A stretch of 64,000 nt of DNA, taken from assembly GCA_019685555.1 (NCBI GenBank), contig JABFQN010000001.1:62001-126000 (forward strand). The letters run 5' to 3'. The stretch is from Candidatus Bathyarchaeota archaeon A05DMB-3 (lineage in GTDB: Archaea; Thermoproteota; Bathyarchaeia; Bathyarchaeales; Bathycorpusculaceae). The position numbers were made by a program, and so were the translations under genes. Numbering within the stretch: the first letter of the stretch is position 1; each line of letters opens with the position of its first letter. Below the pieces are notes generated by a model. That model was not told where the DNA came from and did no database searches. It was given only the letters and a program-made list of their open reading frames with translations. Positions 52,702-61,274 of the stretch are shown here, piece by piece.

Positions 52702-53779
52702 GCGCGTCTATAAGTGTCAAATTCTCTTCTGCGTTTCTGACAGTTATTCTGAAGTAGCTTTCGTCAAGTCCTGGAAAATCTCCACAATCTCTTATTAGAA
52801 TCCCTCTTTCTGCGAGTTTCTCTTTTAAGTTTCTAGCGGTAATTGCCTTTTTTAAAATTTTTACAAGTAAGAAGTTTGTTTCCGATGGGAAAACGTAGAA
52901 CACGCCTGTCTCCTTTAACAGTTTTGTTAATTGCTCTCTTTCTCTTCGAATATGCTCTTTGGTTTTCTTAATGTATTCTTCATCTTTTAATGTTTCCCGC
53001 GCTGCAATCAAAGCAAGAGAGTTAACACACCAAGGTTGTCTGATGGCTTCTAAAGATTGGATAAGTTTTTTATGGCCTATTCCATAGCCTATTCTCAGGC
53101 CGGGCATTCCGAAAAATTTTGAAAAAGACCTAACTACGAAGAGATTTTCGTACTCATTTACATAGTGGGCTAAAGTATATCCCTCAATCGGATCAACAAA
53201 GTCTATGTAATTTTCATCAACAATAACGTAAACGTTTCTTTTACTGCAGAAATCAACCAAATCTAAAATTAACTCTTTGCTCAATAGCCTTCCAGAAGGA
53301 CTGTGAGGGTTGCAAATAAACATTAGACGGGTGTCATCATTAATCTCCCTCTTGAAAACTTCGGTTTTTAGGTAAAAATCTGGCAGTATGCTGATTTGTT
53401 TTGGTCTTGCCGAAACCACTAAAGTGGCTTTCTCATATTCTGTGAAGGAAGGAGTGGGGATTAGAACTTCACGGCCATGGGCGAAGACTTCAGCAAAAAG
53501 GTATATTAGCTCCATTGATCCGTTTCCCAGTACAATGTTTTCCGGGATTATTTCCTTCACGTAATGGCATATGTCACTTTTCAGTTCCACTGGATTTTGA
53601 TCAGGATAAAATTTTACAACATCCGCGAATTTTTTGATGGCTTCTATAGCTTTAGGAGATGGTCCAAGGCAGTTGATGGGCGCACTGAAATCGATTATTT
53701 TCTCTAGTGGAATTTTATATTTCCTTGATAAACCCCATACGTCGCCGCCGTGCTGTCTAGGCTGAATGTGCATGTTCAT
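52670..53779 (-). CDS. cobD: L-threonine-O-3-phosphate decarboxylase
   Basis: PLP-dependent enzyme that makes (R)-1-aminopropanol-2-phosphate for the nucleotide loop of cobalamin. The N-terminal HGGDVWGLSRKY is diagnostic of CobD as opposed to histidinol-phosphate aminotransferase. The fold-I motifs are present: NGSMELIYLF, CNPHSPSGRLL, VDENYIDF, the PLP lysine in RSFSKFFGMPGLRIGY, and a late arginine in SYFRITVRN. The length of 369 residues is normal. GAGG precedes the ATG, which directly abuts the stop of the upstream membrane-protein gene (TAGATG), so the two are co-transcribed. Confidence 0.93.
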   Translation of the reverse strand: MNMHIQPRQHGGDVWGLSRKYKIPLEKIIDFSAPINCLGPSPKAIEAIKKFADVVKFYPDQNPVELKSDICHYVKEIIPENIVLGNGSMELIYLFAEVFAHGREVLIPTPSFTEYEKATLVVSARPKQISILPDFYLKTEVFKREINDDTRLMFICNPHSPSGRLLSKELILDLVDFCSKRNVYVIVDENYIDFVDPIEGYTLAHYVNEYENLFVVRSFSKFFGMPGLRIGYGIGHKKLIQSLEAIRQPWCVNSLALIAARETLKDEEYIKKTKEHIRREREQLTKLLKETGVFYVFPSETNFLLVKILKKAITARNLKEKLAERGILIRDCGDFPGLDESYFRITVRNAEENLTLIDALKEILPLAFQ

Positions 53780-54352
53780 CTAATTTCCTCTTTCAATTAA
53801 TTCAACTATTTTATCCTCAATTCTCCACTGCTCTTTAAAATGGTTGTTATAAGCGTTAAAGATTTTATAAAACCAGTGGATTATTCCCACCCCCAATGTT
53901 GCGAGGGTTATTGTCATACAAAATTTCAGATTAATTTTCTGTTCAATAACGGGTTCATCTGGAAATATTTTTCTAAATAAAGCCATCTGTCTTTTCTCGT
54001 GTAAAAGCAAATCTTTGGAAAGAAAATAAGCTGCAAAAAAAATTGGAACTATCAGAACTATAGAGGCAGCCCACAACAACGAGTTTCTATCAAGAAAATT
54101 GTCTCCCTCAATTTCAAGGTTCACTCCTCTGTTTTTCAATACTGATAAAATCAAACTTTCCAATTCTTTCTGGCGCCGAAAATGTTCATTTCTTCTTTCA
54201 ATTAGGAGATATAACATGGGAAACAAGGCTAATCCAAACGTTATCATGGAAAGCAGAAACCACATGGAGAACCACATAATTCTATCAGAACTAGTCCTTT
54301 TCAGAACATTTTCCTTAATTTTGTCCACCATTCTTCTGTTTTTCATCTCCAT
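53780..54352 (-). CDS. Membrane protein of unknown function upstream of cobD
   Basis: About 191 residues from ATG 54352: a basic start (MEMKNRRMVDKIKENVLKR), a pair of spans (WFSMWFLLSMITFGLALFPMLYLLI), a charged helical loop (RRNEHFRRQKELESLILSVLKNRG), a second pair of spans and a further span near FCMTITLATLGVGIIHWFYK. A longer frame to 54493 exists but would overlap the divergent glycosyltransferase gene; the TATA box at 54371-54378 places the transcript start near 54348-54352. The stop abuts cobD (TAGATG). Function is unknown; cotranscription with cobD does not prove a cobalamin role. Confidence 0.68.
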   Translation of the reverse strand: MEMKNRRMVDKIKENVLKRTSSDRIMWFSMWFLLSMITFGLALFPMLYLLIERRNEHFRRQKELESLILSVLKNRGVNLEIEGDNFLDRNSLLWAASIVLIVPIFFAAYFLSKDLLLHEKRQMALFRKIFPDEPVIEQKINLKFCMTITLATLGVGIIHWFYKIFNAYNNHFKEQWRIEDKIVELIERGN

Positions 54353-54370
54353 AAATATGACTTGACATGA

Positions 54371-54378
54371 TTTATAAG
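54371..54378. promoter_or_regulatory. Bidirectional TATA box between a glycosyltransferase gene and the cobD operon
   Basis: The element TTTATAAG lies about 20-25 bp before the ATGs on both strands: 54352 on the minus strand and 54396/54402 on the plus strand. Both transcripts would be leaderless or nearly so. A single core promoter seems to serve both sides. Confidence 0.5.
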
Positions 54379-54395
54379 CATCTTCCCTTAAAGAC

Positions 54396-55097
54396 ATGGT
54401 GATGAAAAAAAGACCGTTAATCTCTGTGATCATTCCAGTCTTTAACGAAGGACCCACAATAGGCAACGTAATCGAGAGGGTTAAGAAGTCCATTGAAGGA
54501 ATGCAGTTTCCTTATGAAATATTAGTAATTGACGACTGTTCAACTGATAATTCTCCAGAAATTTCAAGGGGCGAAAAAGTCAAGGTATACCAGCTTAAAA
54601 AACATATGGGAAAAGGTTACGCTTTAAGACTCGGATTTAGAGAGGCGAAAGGCGAAATAATTGTAACTTTAGACTCGGATGGGTCACATAATCCGGAGGA
54701 GCTCCCGAACTTGTTAGACCCGATATTAAATGGTGGGGTGGATCTTGTTATCGGATCCAGATTTTTACATATAAAGAATATCTTTCACAACGAATTAAAT
54801 AAAATTGGGGTTTACTTTTTCAACTTTTTTGTAAGAATGTTAACTGGAAAAGCGACTACGGACTCTCAGTCAGGCTATCGCGTTGTTAGATCGGCAATTT
54901 TAAAGAAGCTGAATTTAATGTCTAACGGATATGAAATTGAGTCGGAGATGCTGATAAAAGTTTTAAAAAATGGACATAAAGTGAAAGAAGTGCCGATAAG
55001 GTTTGAACAAAGAACTTACGGGAAATCTAAATTGGATCCTTTCAAAGATGGTGTTAAGATTTTCAAATCGATTTTAGCTGCGCGTGTGAGTGGCTAA
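54396..55097 (+). CDS. Family 2 glycosyltransferase, dolichyl-phosphate-sugar synthase type
   Basis: A GT-A enzyme of the DPM1/AglD-like group: VIIPVFNEGPTIGNVIERV at the start, VIDDCSTDNSPE, KGYALRLGFREAKGEIIVTLDSDGSHNPEELPNLL with the DSDGS (DxD) metal site, then IGSRF and QSGYRVVR with SNGYEIESEMLIK. The length of 233 residues lacks the C-terminal membrane domain of larger members. It transfers a sugar from a nucleotide to a polyprenyl phosphate, a donor for GT-C enzymes such as those at 25.7-30.2 kb. ATG 54396 or 54402. It is the first of three glycosyltransferase genes in tandem. Confidence 0.9.
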   Translation: MVMKKRPLISVIIPVFNEGPTIGNVIERVKKSIEGMQFPYEILVIDDCSTDNSPEISRGEKVKVYQLKKHMGKGYALRLGFREAKGEIIVTLDSDGSHNPEELPNLLDPILNGGVDLVIGSRFLHIKNIFHNELNKIGVYFFNFFVRMLTGKATTDSQSGYRVVRSAILKKLNLMSNGYEIESEMLIKVLKNGHKVKEVPIRFEQRTYGKSKLDPFKDGVKIFKSILAARVSG

Positions 55098-55098
55098 C

Positions 55099-56115
55099 AT
55101 GGACATAGAAACGGAAACTCCTCCAAAAGTGTCGCTGATTATAACCACTTTTAACAATGAACAAACCATTGATGAGTGTTTAAAATCAGTTTTTGAATTA
55201 AACTATCCAAAAGATCTGCTAGAAGTAATAGTTGTCGACGGGGACTCAAAGGATTCAACAGCAAAAATAGCTGAAAAATATCCTGCCAAAGTAATTGTTA
55301 AACCCTCAAATGCTCCGGCCGCTTACAACTATGCAATAAAGATTGCAAATGGAGACATTGTTGCAATATTAGATGCGGATGTAAAGGTTGAAAAGGACTG
55401 GCTAAACAAGTTGACAAAGCATTTCAAAGATCCGCAGGTGGCTGGAGTAGGTGGTGGAATTGAAACATGGAACTATCAAGATGTGCTGCCTAGATGTGTT
55501 GGATACGACATTAAATATAGGTATAGTCGACTTTTAAGAAATAATAGTATTAAACGGTTGGCAACAATGAATTTGCTGCTGAGGCGAAGTGTTTTAGAAG
55601 ATGTTGGAGGTTTCGATGAAAGTCTTCCCACACAGTATGATACGGACATTGGGAACAAGATAACAAATAAGGGGTATAGGCTAGTTTTTGAGCCAGATGC
55701 GAAATGTTATCATTTTAATAGACCCACATGGCGTGAGTATTTTAGACAACAGTTGCGATACGGCAGAAATACTCTTAGGCTTTATCTTAGAAATCCTAAG
55801 CTTATAAAAGGAGACAGGATCACAGATTTTGGGATGAATGTTCAACCAATCTTTTTGCTTGTAGCCTTTACATCAGCTATTTTTGGGTTGCTATTCGGGA
55901 ATGCGAGATTCATGTTATATATTTCAGCTTTCATGCTGGCTTTTTTATTGGCGTATTATATAGCCTGCGCAGTTAAAATTTCAACGCATTTTAAAGATTT
56001 GACCGCTATGCTGTTAGTCGTTGTTTACTTTGTTAGGGCAGTCGCTTGGACTTTGGGAGGAACCATCACAGTCCTTAAAACTTTGAAGAACGGAAGGACC
56101 AGCCAAATTGGTTAA
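55099..56115 (+). CDS. Family 2 glycosyltransferase with C-terminal membrane domain
   Basis: GT-A fold: SLIITTFNNEQTIDECLKSVFELNY, VVDGDSKDSTAKIA, NYAIKIANGDIVAILDADVKVEKDWL with the DAD metal site, and GGFDESLPTQYDTDIGNKI as the acceptor-side acidic motif. Three or four spans follow residue 245, anchoring it in the membrane. It likely extends a polyprenyl-linked glycan on the cytoplasmic face. The ATG at 55099 is one base after the previous stop; a GTG at 55090 would overlap that gene. It overlaps the next glycosyltransferase by 8 bp. Confidence 0.9.
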   Translation: MDIETETPPKVSLIITTFNNEQTIDECLKSVFELNYPKDLLEVIVVDGDSKDSTAKIAEKYPAKVIVKPSNAPAAYNYAIKIANGDIVAILDADVKVEKDWLNKLTKHFKDPQVAGVGGGIETWNYQDVLPRCVGYDIKYRYSRLLRNNSIKRLATMNLLLRRSVLEDVGGFDESLPTQYDTDIGNKITNKGYRLVFEPDAKCYHFNRPTWREYFRQQLRYGRNTLRLYLRNPKLIKGDRITDFGMNVQPIFLLVAFTSAIFGLLFGNARFMLYISAFMLAFLLAYYIACAVKISTHFKDLTAMLLVVVYFVRAVAWTLGGTITVLKTLKNGRTSQIG

Positions 56116-57307
56116 CGTGTGTTTCATAACTCCGGAGTATATGCCTATTATGGGTGGGATAGGATCATACGTTTATTATTTAGCCAACATGCTTGCTGGT
56201 TACGAAAACTTTGTGTATATCGTAACTAAAAGTCATCAAGAAGAGAGACTGGAGAAGACGTTAGGTGGGAAGATTCACATTTTCAAGCTTAAGACTTTTA
56301 AAACTCCGTTGTTAGAACTAATCTTTTTTTATAGGCTTTCTTTTAGAAAGCTGATGGAAATTGGCAGAAAGTTCTCCATAGATATAGCCCATGTTAATCT
56401 TCCATTGGTTCCAAGTTTTGCTGTTCCAAAAAATCTCGGAGAAGGTTTGGTAGCAACAGTTCACTCGACATGGAAAGGCGAAAATGAAGCGCTTAAACAT
56501 GAATCCTTTTTAAGGCTTAATACAAATGAGAAAATTGTAAGAAGCTTTAACCATGTTTTGAGATTCTTTGAATATAGGCTGCTTAAACGCTCAGACGAGA
56601 TAATCGCTGTGAGCAAATATACCAAAAAAGAACTTCTGGAAAACTATAATTTAAACGCAAACAAAATCAATGTGATTTACAACGGGGTTGACGTCAACAA
56701 GTTTAAACTTGCAAAAGACAAAGAAAAAATTAAGAGAGAGCTCGGGTTCAACAATGACAAAATCGTTCTTTACGTGGGCCGCTTATATAGCAGAAAGGGA
56801 TTGCCAACCCTTCTGAGGGCTGTTCCTCTTATTTTGCGAAGGTTTAGAAATGTGAAATTTGTGATTTCCGGGAAAGGTTTCCGCAATGAGGAAGATAGGT
56901 TTAAGGCTTTTGCCAGCCATTTAAAGGTGGGGAAAAACATTTCTTTTATTGGATACTTCCCCGATGAAAGACTGCCCAAACTGTATCAAGCAGCTGACAT
57001 TTTTGTGCTTCCATCAATTTATGAAAACATGCCGTTTGCGCTACTAGAAGCCATGGCAACCGCCTTGCCAGTGGTGACAACTAATGTAGGCGGCATTCCA
57101 GAAGTCATCAATAACGGCAAGAATGGGCTATTGTTTAACCCTCTAGATTTTCAGGGTTTAGCTGACAAGGTTTTATATCTGTTAGAGAACCCTGGTTTTG
57201 CTTCTGAAATCGGGGTTTCGAGTAGAAGAACCGTGGAAGAAAGGTTTGACTGGCGGCACATAGTTAGGCAGGTGCTTGAGGTTTACGATAAGGCGTTGGC
57301 TAAATGA
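56108..57307 (+). CDS. Family 4 glycosyltransferase
   Basis: GT-B enzyme: FITPEYMPIMGGIGSYVYYLANML at the N-terminus, KINVIYNGVDVNKF in the linker, YVGRLYSRKGLPTLLRAVPLI and the nucleotide-sugar-binding FVLPSIYENMPFALLEAMATALPVVTTNVGGIPEVI with the E-x7-E acidic pair. The length of 399 is standard. It probably adds a hexose to a lipid-linked intermediate. The start is TTG 56108 with GGAAGG about ten bases before it. The last 25 bp overlap the convergent DUF362 gene. Confidence 0.92.
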   Translation: MVNVCFITPEYMPIMGGIGSYVYYLANMLAGYENFVYIVTKSHQEERLEKTLGGKIHIFKLKTFKTPLLELIFFYRLSFRKLMEIGRKFSIDIAHVNLPLVPSFAVPKNLGEGLVATVHSTWKGENEALKHESFLRLNTNEKIVRSFNHVLRFFEYRLLKRSDEIIAVSKYTKKELLENYNLNANKINVIYNGVDVNKFKLAKDKEKIKRELGFNNDKIVLYVGRLYSRKGLPTLLRAVPLILRRFRNVKFVISGKGFRNEEDRFKAFASHLKVGKNISFIGYFPDERLPKLYQAADIFVLPSIYENMPFALLEAMATALPVVTTNVGGIPEVINNGKNGLLFNPLDFQGLADKVLYLLENPGFASEIGVSSRRTVEERFDWRHIVRQVLEVYDKALAK

Positions 57308-58260
57308 CTTCCTTTAAGGTTTCTATAACAAAGGACGATTTTCTGGAGAATTTTAGTCAGTTCGGGACATGAAAAAATTAACTTTGTCAACGAAGCATAC
57401 TCATATATCTTCCACTGTAGTTTTATTGGCAAATCTATTGTTGGAAGAACGAATTTGCGATAATATTCCGCCTTAAATCCCGTCACTTTTATAGTCTGCC
57501 TATCAATGCTTGTTTTCTGAACCATGTAGTTTAGATGGCTGATTTCCCTCCAGTTCAACCCAATAATTTCAGTTGCAACGAGGTCTAAAGCCAAGGGGCA
57601 CTCGCTTACTAGAATAAGGTTCATTTTCACGGGAGAGCCTCGTGTGGGTCCATTTTTCTCCATGGCGGTTAAGGCATCCATTATTGTCACTTTCGGTTTA
57701 GCCAACTTCCATAATTTAAACAAGACCTCATCGATATGGGGATGAAGAAATATCCTTTTTCTGTCAGGGATTAATCCGAAAAGATTCTTCATTGCCCCAC
57801 TATACAACGTGAACTCGTGGGTTTTCAGAACTGGCACGTTAATTATTGAGTCAACTTCAAACAACGTTTTAGGAAGAAACAACTTTCTAACTTTAGAAAC
57901 GTCAAAATTGATTTGGACAAGCTTATCCCGTGAAAGATTAAGCACTCTGCCTCCAGCCTTTTCAGCAGCTTTCCTCATTCCGGTTTTTTTGAAAGCTAGA
58001 CTGCATGAGTAGTTGTATCCATCCGATTCTCCAACTATAACATCCTCCGCGGTTTCCCTTAACAATTTTACTAAACTGTAGATAAGAAGCGGACTTGTCA
58101 CTGCTCCGGGAACATATTTAGCCATGCACATGTTGGGCTTTACTAGCACTCTGCCCTTGCCCTTGAAACCGATTTTTTGCAGCATCTCCTCTAATTTTCC
58201 CTTGAGATTGCTGCCCTTAACCGGCGATATTATAACTTCTTTCTTTGCCGCGTTTTCCAT
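57283..58260 (-). CDS. DUF362 domain protein
   Basis: A 325-residue protein with the DUF362 hallmarks: VLVKPNMCMAKYVPGAVTSPLLIYSLVKLL near 40-70, VGESDGYNYSC, SIINVPVLKTHEFTLYSGAMKNLFGLIPDRKR, MDALTAMEKNGPTRG and ALDLVATEIIG. Many members carry an added ferredoxin domain; this one does not. The family's function is not settled; several neighbour radical SAM genes. Its ATG directly follows the stop of the radical SAM/SPASM gene (TAAATG), so the two are translationally coupled. Confidence 0.88.
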   Translation of the reverse strand: MENAAKKEVIISPVKGSNLKGKLEEMLQKIGFKGKGRVLVKPNMCMAKYVPGAVTSPLLIYSLVKLLRETAEDVIVGESDGYNYSCSLAFKKTGMRKAAEKAGGRVLNLSRDKLVQINFDVSKVRKLFLPKTLFEVDSIINVPVLKTHEFTLYSGAMKNLFGLIPDRKRIFLHPHIDEVLFKLWKLAKPKVTIMDALTAMEKNGPTRGSPVKMNLILVSECPLALDLVATEIIGLNWREISHLNYMVQKTSIDRQTIKVTGFKAEYYRKFVLPTIDLPIKLQWKIYEYASLTKLIFSCPELTKILQKIVLCYRNLKGSHLANALS

Positions 58261-59670
58261 TTAGGTACACTTTTCAGCAAGTATACATCCGGGATCAGAG
58301 GCAAGGATGTCGTGGCAATACGCGTACGCCCTAGCTCTACATCCGCCACATATATATTTAAAAGGGCATTTTCCACAAGCTCCTTTCAAGTTTTCCCTGT
58401 TCCTTAAAATTTTAAAAGTTTCAGAGTTCAGCCACAAATTTTCAAATTTGTCGGTTTTCAGGTTGCCAATTTTTATGGGGAGAAAAACGCATGGATGAAC
58501 ATCTCCTTCTGGAGAAATTGAACAGTAGAGTCTTCCAGCTCCGCATCCGCCAATAAAATCTGCCAAAGCTGCAGCCTTACTGCTAACTTTGCTTGTCTGC
58601 ATGTGAGCTAACGGAAGAAAAATTTCACCTTGGCTTATGTGCTGATGAGCTACGGCAACTCTAGCGAGTTGAGGTGTTGTCGTCAATATGGTTACCTTGG
58701 AGTTGGACAAAAGTCTGTCTAAAAGAAATAGCATCACCTCTTCCCTTTCTTCTGGTGAAAGATCTTGCGAAACCATTTCTGCACCTCTCCCAGTTGGAAC
58801 AAAGTTAAACAGTGCGAACCTCTGTGCTCCAACTTTTTCTGATAACTCCAGAATTTTGGGTATTTCCTTGAAATTTCTTTTAGTGGCTGTGACAGCGACT
58901 GAGGCACATAAATCTTCTTCAACGCAGTTTTTTAATCCGGCTATTGCCCGTTCAAAGGCACCGTTAACTCCTCTAAATTCATCATGGGTTTTTGCATCGC
59001 TTCCGTCGATGCTGATTTCAACGTAATGTATTCCAATCTCTTTTAATCTTCTAGTTGTCTGCTTGTTCAACAGTGTCCCGTTGGTTGCTAATGAAACATA
59101 AAGCCCCGAGTCTACAGCATGCTTTGCCACCTCAAAGAAGTCTTTTCTCATTAGAGGTTCTCCTCCTGAGAAAGCGAGAGAAACAACACCAAAATCCGCT
59201 AGTTGGTCAACAACGCTTAATGCCTCTTCTGTTCCCAATTCATCCCGTGGCAGCGCTCCCGCGTTTGAGTAGCAGTGTTTGCAGTTTAAATTGCACTTAT
59301 AAGTGTAGTCCCAGACAACCAGAAAAGGCGCATAAACCGCTAAAGGTTTTTTAACACCAAAATAAACAAAGGTTCTAACTACACTTTTTATTCCTCTCCT
59401 CGCGTAAGGATCTGCTAAAATTTTTTCAACTTTCTTTCTTTCCACCGCCAAACTTTTCCTTAAAAACTCTACCCAGAAAATTATCATTCGAGAAGGCATG
59501 CTGCACCTCCTACATTTTTGCGTGTCTAAACCCACATACCGGTCCAAAGCGGCATCAAGCACTTGTCTGCCACAGTTATCACACTTCTCAAGCGATAACA
59601 TTAACATCCTCTTAACTAAAGGAGAAGTTACCACGGCATTCCAGAAACCACCGTATTTTATAGGATTCAA
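58261..59670 (-). CDS. Radical SAM/SPASM protein with N-terminal zinc-finger-like region
   Basis: Residues 30-56 hold C30-x2-C33...C53-x2-C56, a zinc-ribbon-like pair. The SAM cluster motif is C126-x3-C130-x2-C133 (KCNLNCKHCYS), followed by AFSGGEPLMRKDF, ATNGTLL, EISIDGS and NFVPTGRG. The SPASM part ends GCGAGRLYCSISPEGDVHPCVFLP and CGKCPFKYICGGCRARAYAYCHDILASDPGC. The type is close to MoaA/AhbC/PqqE enzymes. The start is TTG 59670. It is followed with zero gap by DUF362, hinting that the two products act on one substrate, which is unknown. It resembles, but is longer than, the gene at 31652. Confidence 0.87.
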   Translation of the reverse strand: MNPIKYGGFWNAVVTSPLVKRMLMLSLEKCDNCGRQVLDAALDRYVGLDTQKCRRCSMPSRMIIFWVEFLRKSLAVERKKVEKILADPYARRGIKSVVRTFVYFGVKKPLAVYAPFLVVWDYTYKCNLNCKHCYSNAGALPRDELGTEEALSVVDQLADFGVVSLAFSGGEPLMRKDFFEVAKHAVDSGLYVSLATNGTLLNKQTTRRLKEIGIHYVEISIDGSDAKTHDEFRGVNGAFERAIAGLKNCVEEDLCASVAVTATKRNFKEIPKILELSEKVGAQRFALFNFVPTGRGAEMVSQDLSPEEREEVMLFLLDRLLSNSKVTILTTTPQLARVAVAHQHISQGEIFLPLAHMQTSKVSSKAAALADFIGGCGAGRLYCSISPEGDVHPCVFLPIKIGNLKTDKFENLWLNSETFKILRNRENLKGACGKCPFKYICGGCRARAYAYCHDILASDPGCILAEKCT

Positions 59671-59766
59671 AGGCGCCTTTTCTCCGACGTTGGTTAATTG
59701 AGTTAAGGTCGGCAGGTTAAAATGTTTTTCTAGATTTCTTTCAATGGAAGACTAGTTCTTTTCGCT

Positions 59767-60405
59767 TTAAGCCTTTTGAAATTTTCGACGCCTATTAATT
59801 GAAAACATGTATTTCTCGGCGTTTTTCAAGTCTTCAAGACTGTTTATGTTTATAACCGCTTCAATATCCTTTAAAATAATGGTTTCTTCGTCCATTTCCT
59901 TCTCAAAAATTTTGGCGCCGTCCAAGACGTTAACTCCAGAAACAGCATGAGTCACGCCTTTATATTTGTAAAGTGAAGGGGCGGAAAGCCCAACTTCCTT
60001 ACACCTTTCAATTGGAACTAAAACTGTTAAGGCAGACTTGCCACAAAACTCGTAAATTGAAATAATTTTATCGAGAAAACTTCCAGTTAAGGCTGGCAGA
60101 TCTGAGGAAACTGTTAAAACTGCATGATACAATTCGCCTTTTGCAATAGCTTGCCTCAAATCTTGATGATAACCTTTTCCATCAGTCCGAATAACTCTTA
60201 AACCCTCACGGAGGCATTTCTCCTCAGTTTTTGGCGTGTTAAGGCTTGTCACAACATAAAAATCTGAAACTTTTCTTGCAGACTGAACAGCTCTCACAAC
60301 CCATTCTAGGAGGGGTTTACCCATAAAAGGAGCTAAGGGCTTCTCAATGCATGAGTCGAATCTTTTACCTTTCCCTCCAGCCATGATTAAGGCTGAAACC
60401 TTCAT
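59767..60405 (-). CDS. cobY: Adenosylcobinamide-phosphate guanylyltransferase, archaeal CobY type
   Basis: Transfers GMP to adenosylcobinamide phosphate, the archaeal replacement for the CobU step. The nucleotidyltransferase signature ALIMAGGKGKRF is at residues 5-16, with EKPLAPFMGKPLLEWV, VVTSLNTPKT, TVSSDLPAL and the late AVSGVNVLDG. About 212 residues is typical. The ATG at 60405 overlaps the cobS stop as ATGA, so the pair is translationally coupled. A longer frame to 60438 would start within cobS and is not needed. The product feeds CobS. Confidence 0.92.
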   Translation of the reverse strand: MKVSALIMAGGKGKRFDSCIEKPLAPFMGKPLLEWVVRAVQSARKVSDFYVVTSLNTPKTEEKCLREGLRVIRTDGKGYHQDLRQAIAKGELYHAVLTVSSDLPALTGSFLDKIISIYEFCGKSALTVLVPIERCKEVGLSAPSLYKYKGVTHAVSGVNVLDGAKIFEKEMDEETIILKDIEAVININSLEDLKNAEKYMFSINRRRKFQKA

Positions 60406-61199
60406 GGAACAACCCCGCTGGCTATTAAAAGTAGGCATATGGCTCTAACTATTTCGTTAGTTGCTCCAAGTGTATCGCCTGAAGCGCCGCCGAAAACCCT
60501 CTCCGAAAGCTTCTCCATAAAAAACCCTGCCAAAAAACTAACCAGCAAAAAGAGCAAACATGAAAAGCCAAAAAGAGGGAAAAGAATTAGAAAAGAAATA
60601 ATATATGACAAAGCGACAAGCTTGTTTCCTCTGTTAAGTTGGACAAACAAGGCACCTAACCCTCCATAAGCTGGTTTCCCTACTAAAGTCAAAGAAACCA
60701 TAGCCAATTTGGCCGAAACCTCTGCGCAAATCAAAGCTCTAAATACAACTTCCACATCTAATAAGAAAATTCCCATAAAAGCCAAAAACTCAACTAAAAC
60801 CGCTAAAAACGCACCTTTATATGTTACAATCCACGCATGAGCTGCAAATCTCCTCTCCTCCAAACTTTTAAACCCGAAGGCATTACCTAAATCAACAAGT
60901 CCATCGAAGTGTTGAAGACCAGTTAAAACAAGCAAAAAAGAAAGCGTCGCTCCTGAAGAGAAAACCTTCACAAATAAACCTTCTAAACTTCCCAAAAGCG
61001 TTTTCAAAATAGGAGAAATAAGCGAGAATAAAGCAATGCACAATTGAAAATAAACAGCAGTAAACAAACCTATAACTCCTCCCACAACCGGAAAAAGAAA
61101 CATATACCTTGCAGAGGTCTCGGCAAAGCTTTCATCTTTCGTTAACGGAATTATTGTGAGAAAGGCTACTAAATCTTTAAAAATCTTCAAAGCCTTCAT
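60402..61199 (-). CDS. cobS: Adenosylcobinamide-GDP ribazoletransferase
   Basis: Membrane enzyme that joins adenosylcobinamide-GDP to alpha-ribazole to finish the cobalamin nucleotide loop. Family features: FLTIIPL near the start, LTGLQHFDGLVDLGNAFG, RRFAAHAWIVTYKGAFLAVL and the terminal GASGDTLGATNEIVRAICLL. Five or six spans are seen; 265 residues is standard. It forms an operon with cobY by the ATGA overlap and is divergent from the UbiA gene, with under 80 bp between start codons. Confidence 0.94.
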   Translation of the reverse strand: MKALKIFKDLVAFLTIIPLTKDESFAETSARYMFLFPVVGGVIGLFTAVYFQLCIALFSLISPILKTLLGSLEGLFVKVFSSGATLSFLLVLTGLQHFDGLVDLGNAFGFKSLEERRFAAHAWIVTYKGAFLAVLVEFLAFMGIFLLDVEVVFRALICAEVSAKLAMVSLTLVGKPAYGGLGALFVQLNRGNKLVALSYIISFLILFPLFGFSCLLFLLVSFLAGFFMEKLSERVFGGASGDTLGATNEIVRAICLLLIASGVVP

Positions 61200-61274
61200 A
61201 GCATACCATTAAACCTAAGCCAAAATAAAAATATGTACGTTACTATAGAAAGATTGCAATCGTCAAAGGAGATG

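Noticed and set aside
54353-54493. Extended start of the membrane protein upstream of cobD
   Set aside because: It would overlap the glycosyltransferase gene by nearly 100 bp and lies upstream of the TATA box that fits the ATG at 54352.
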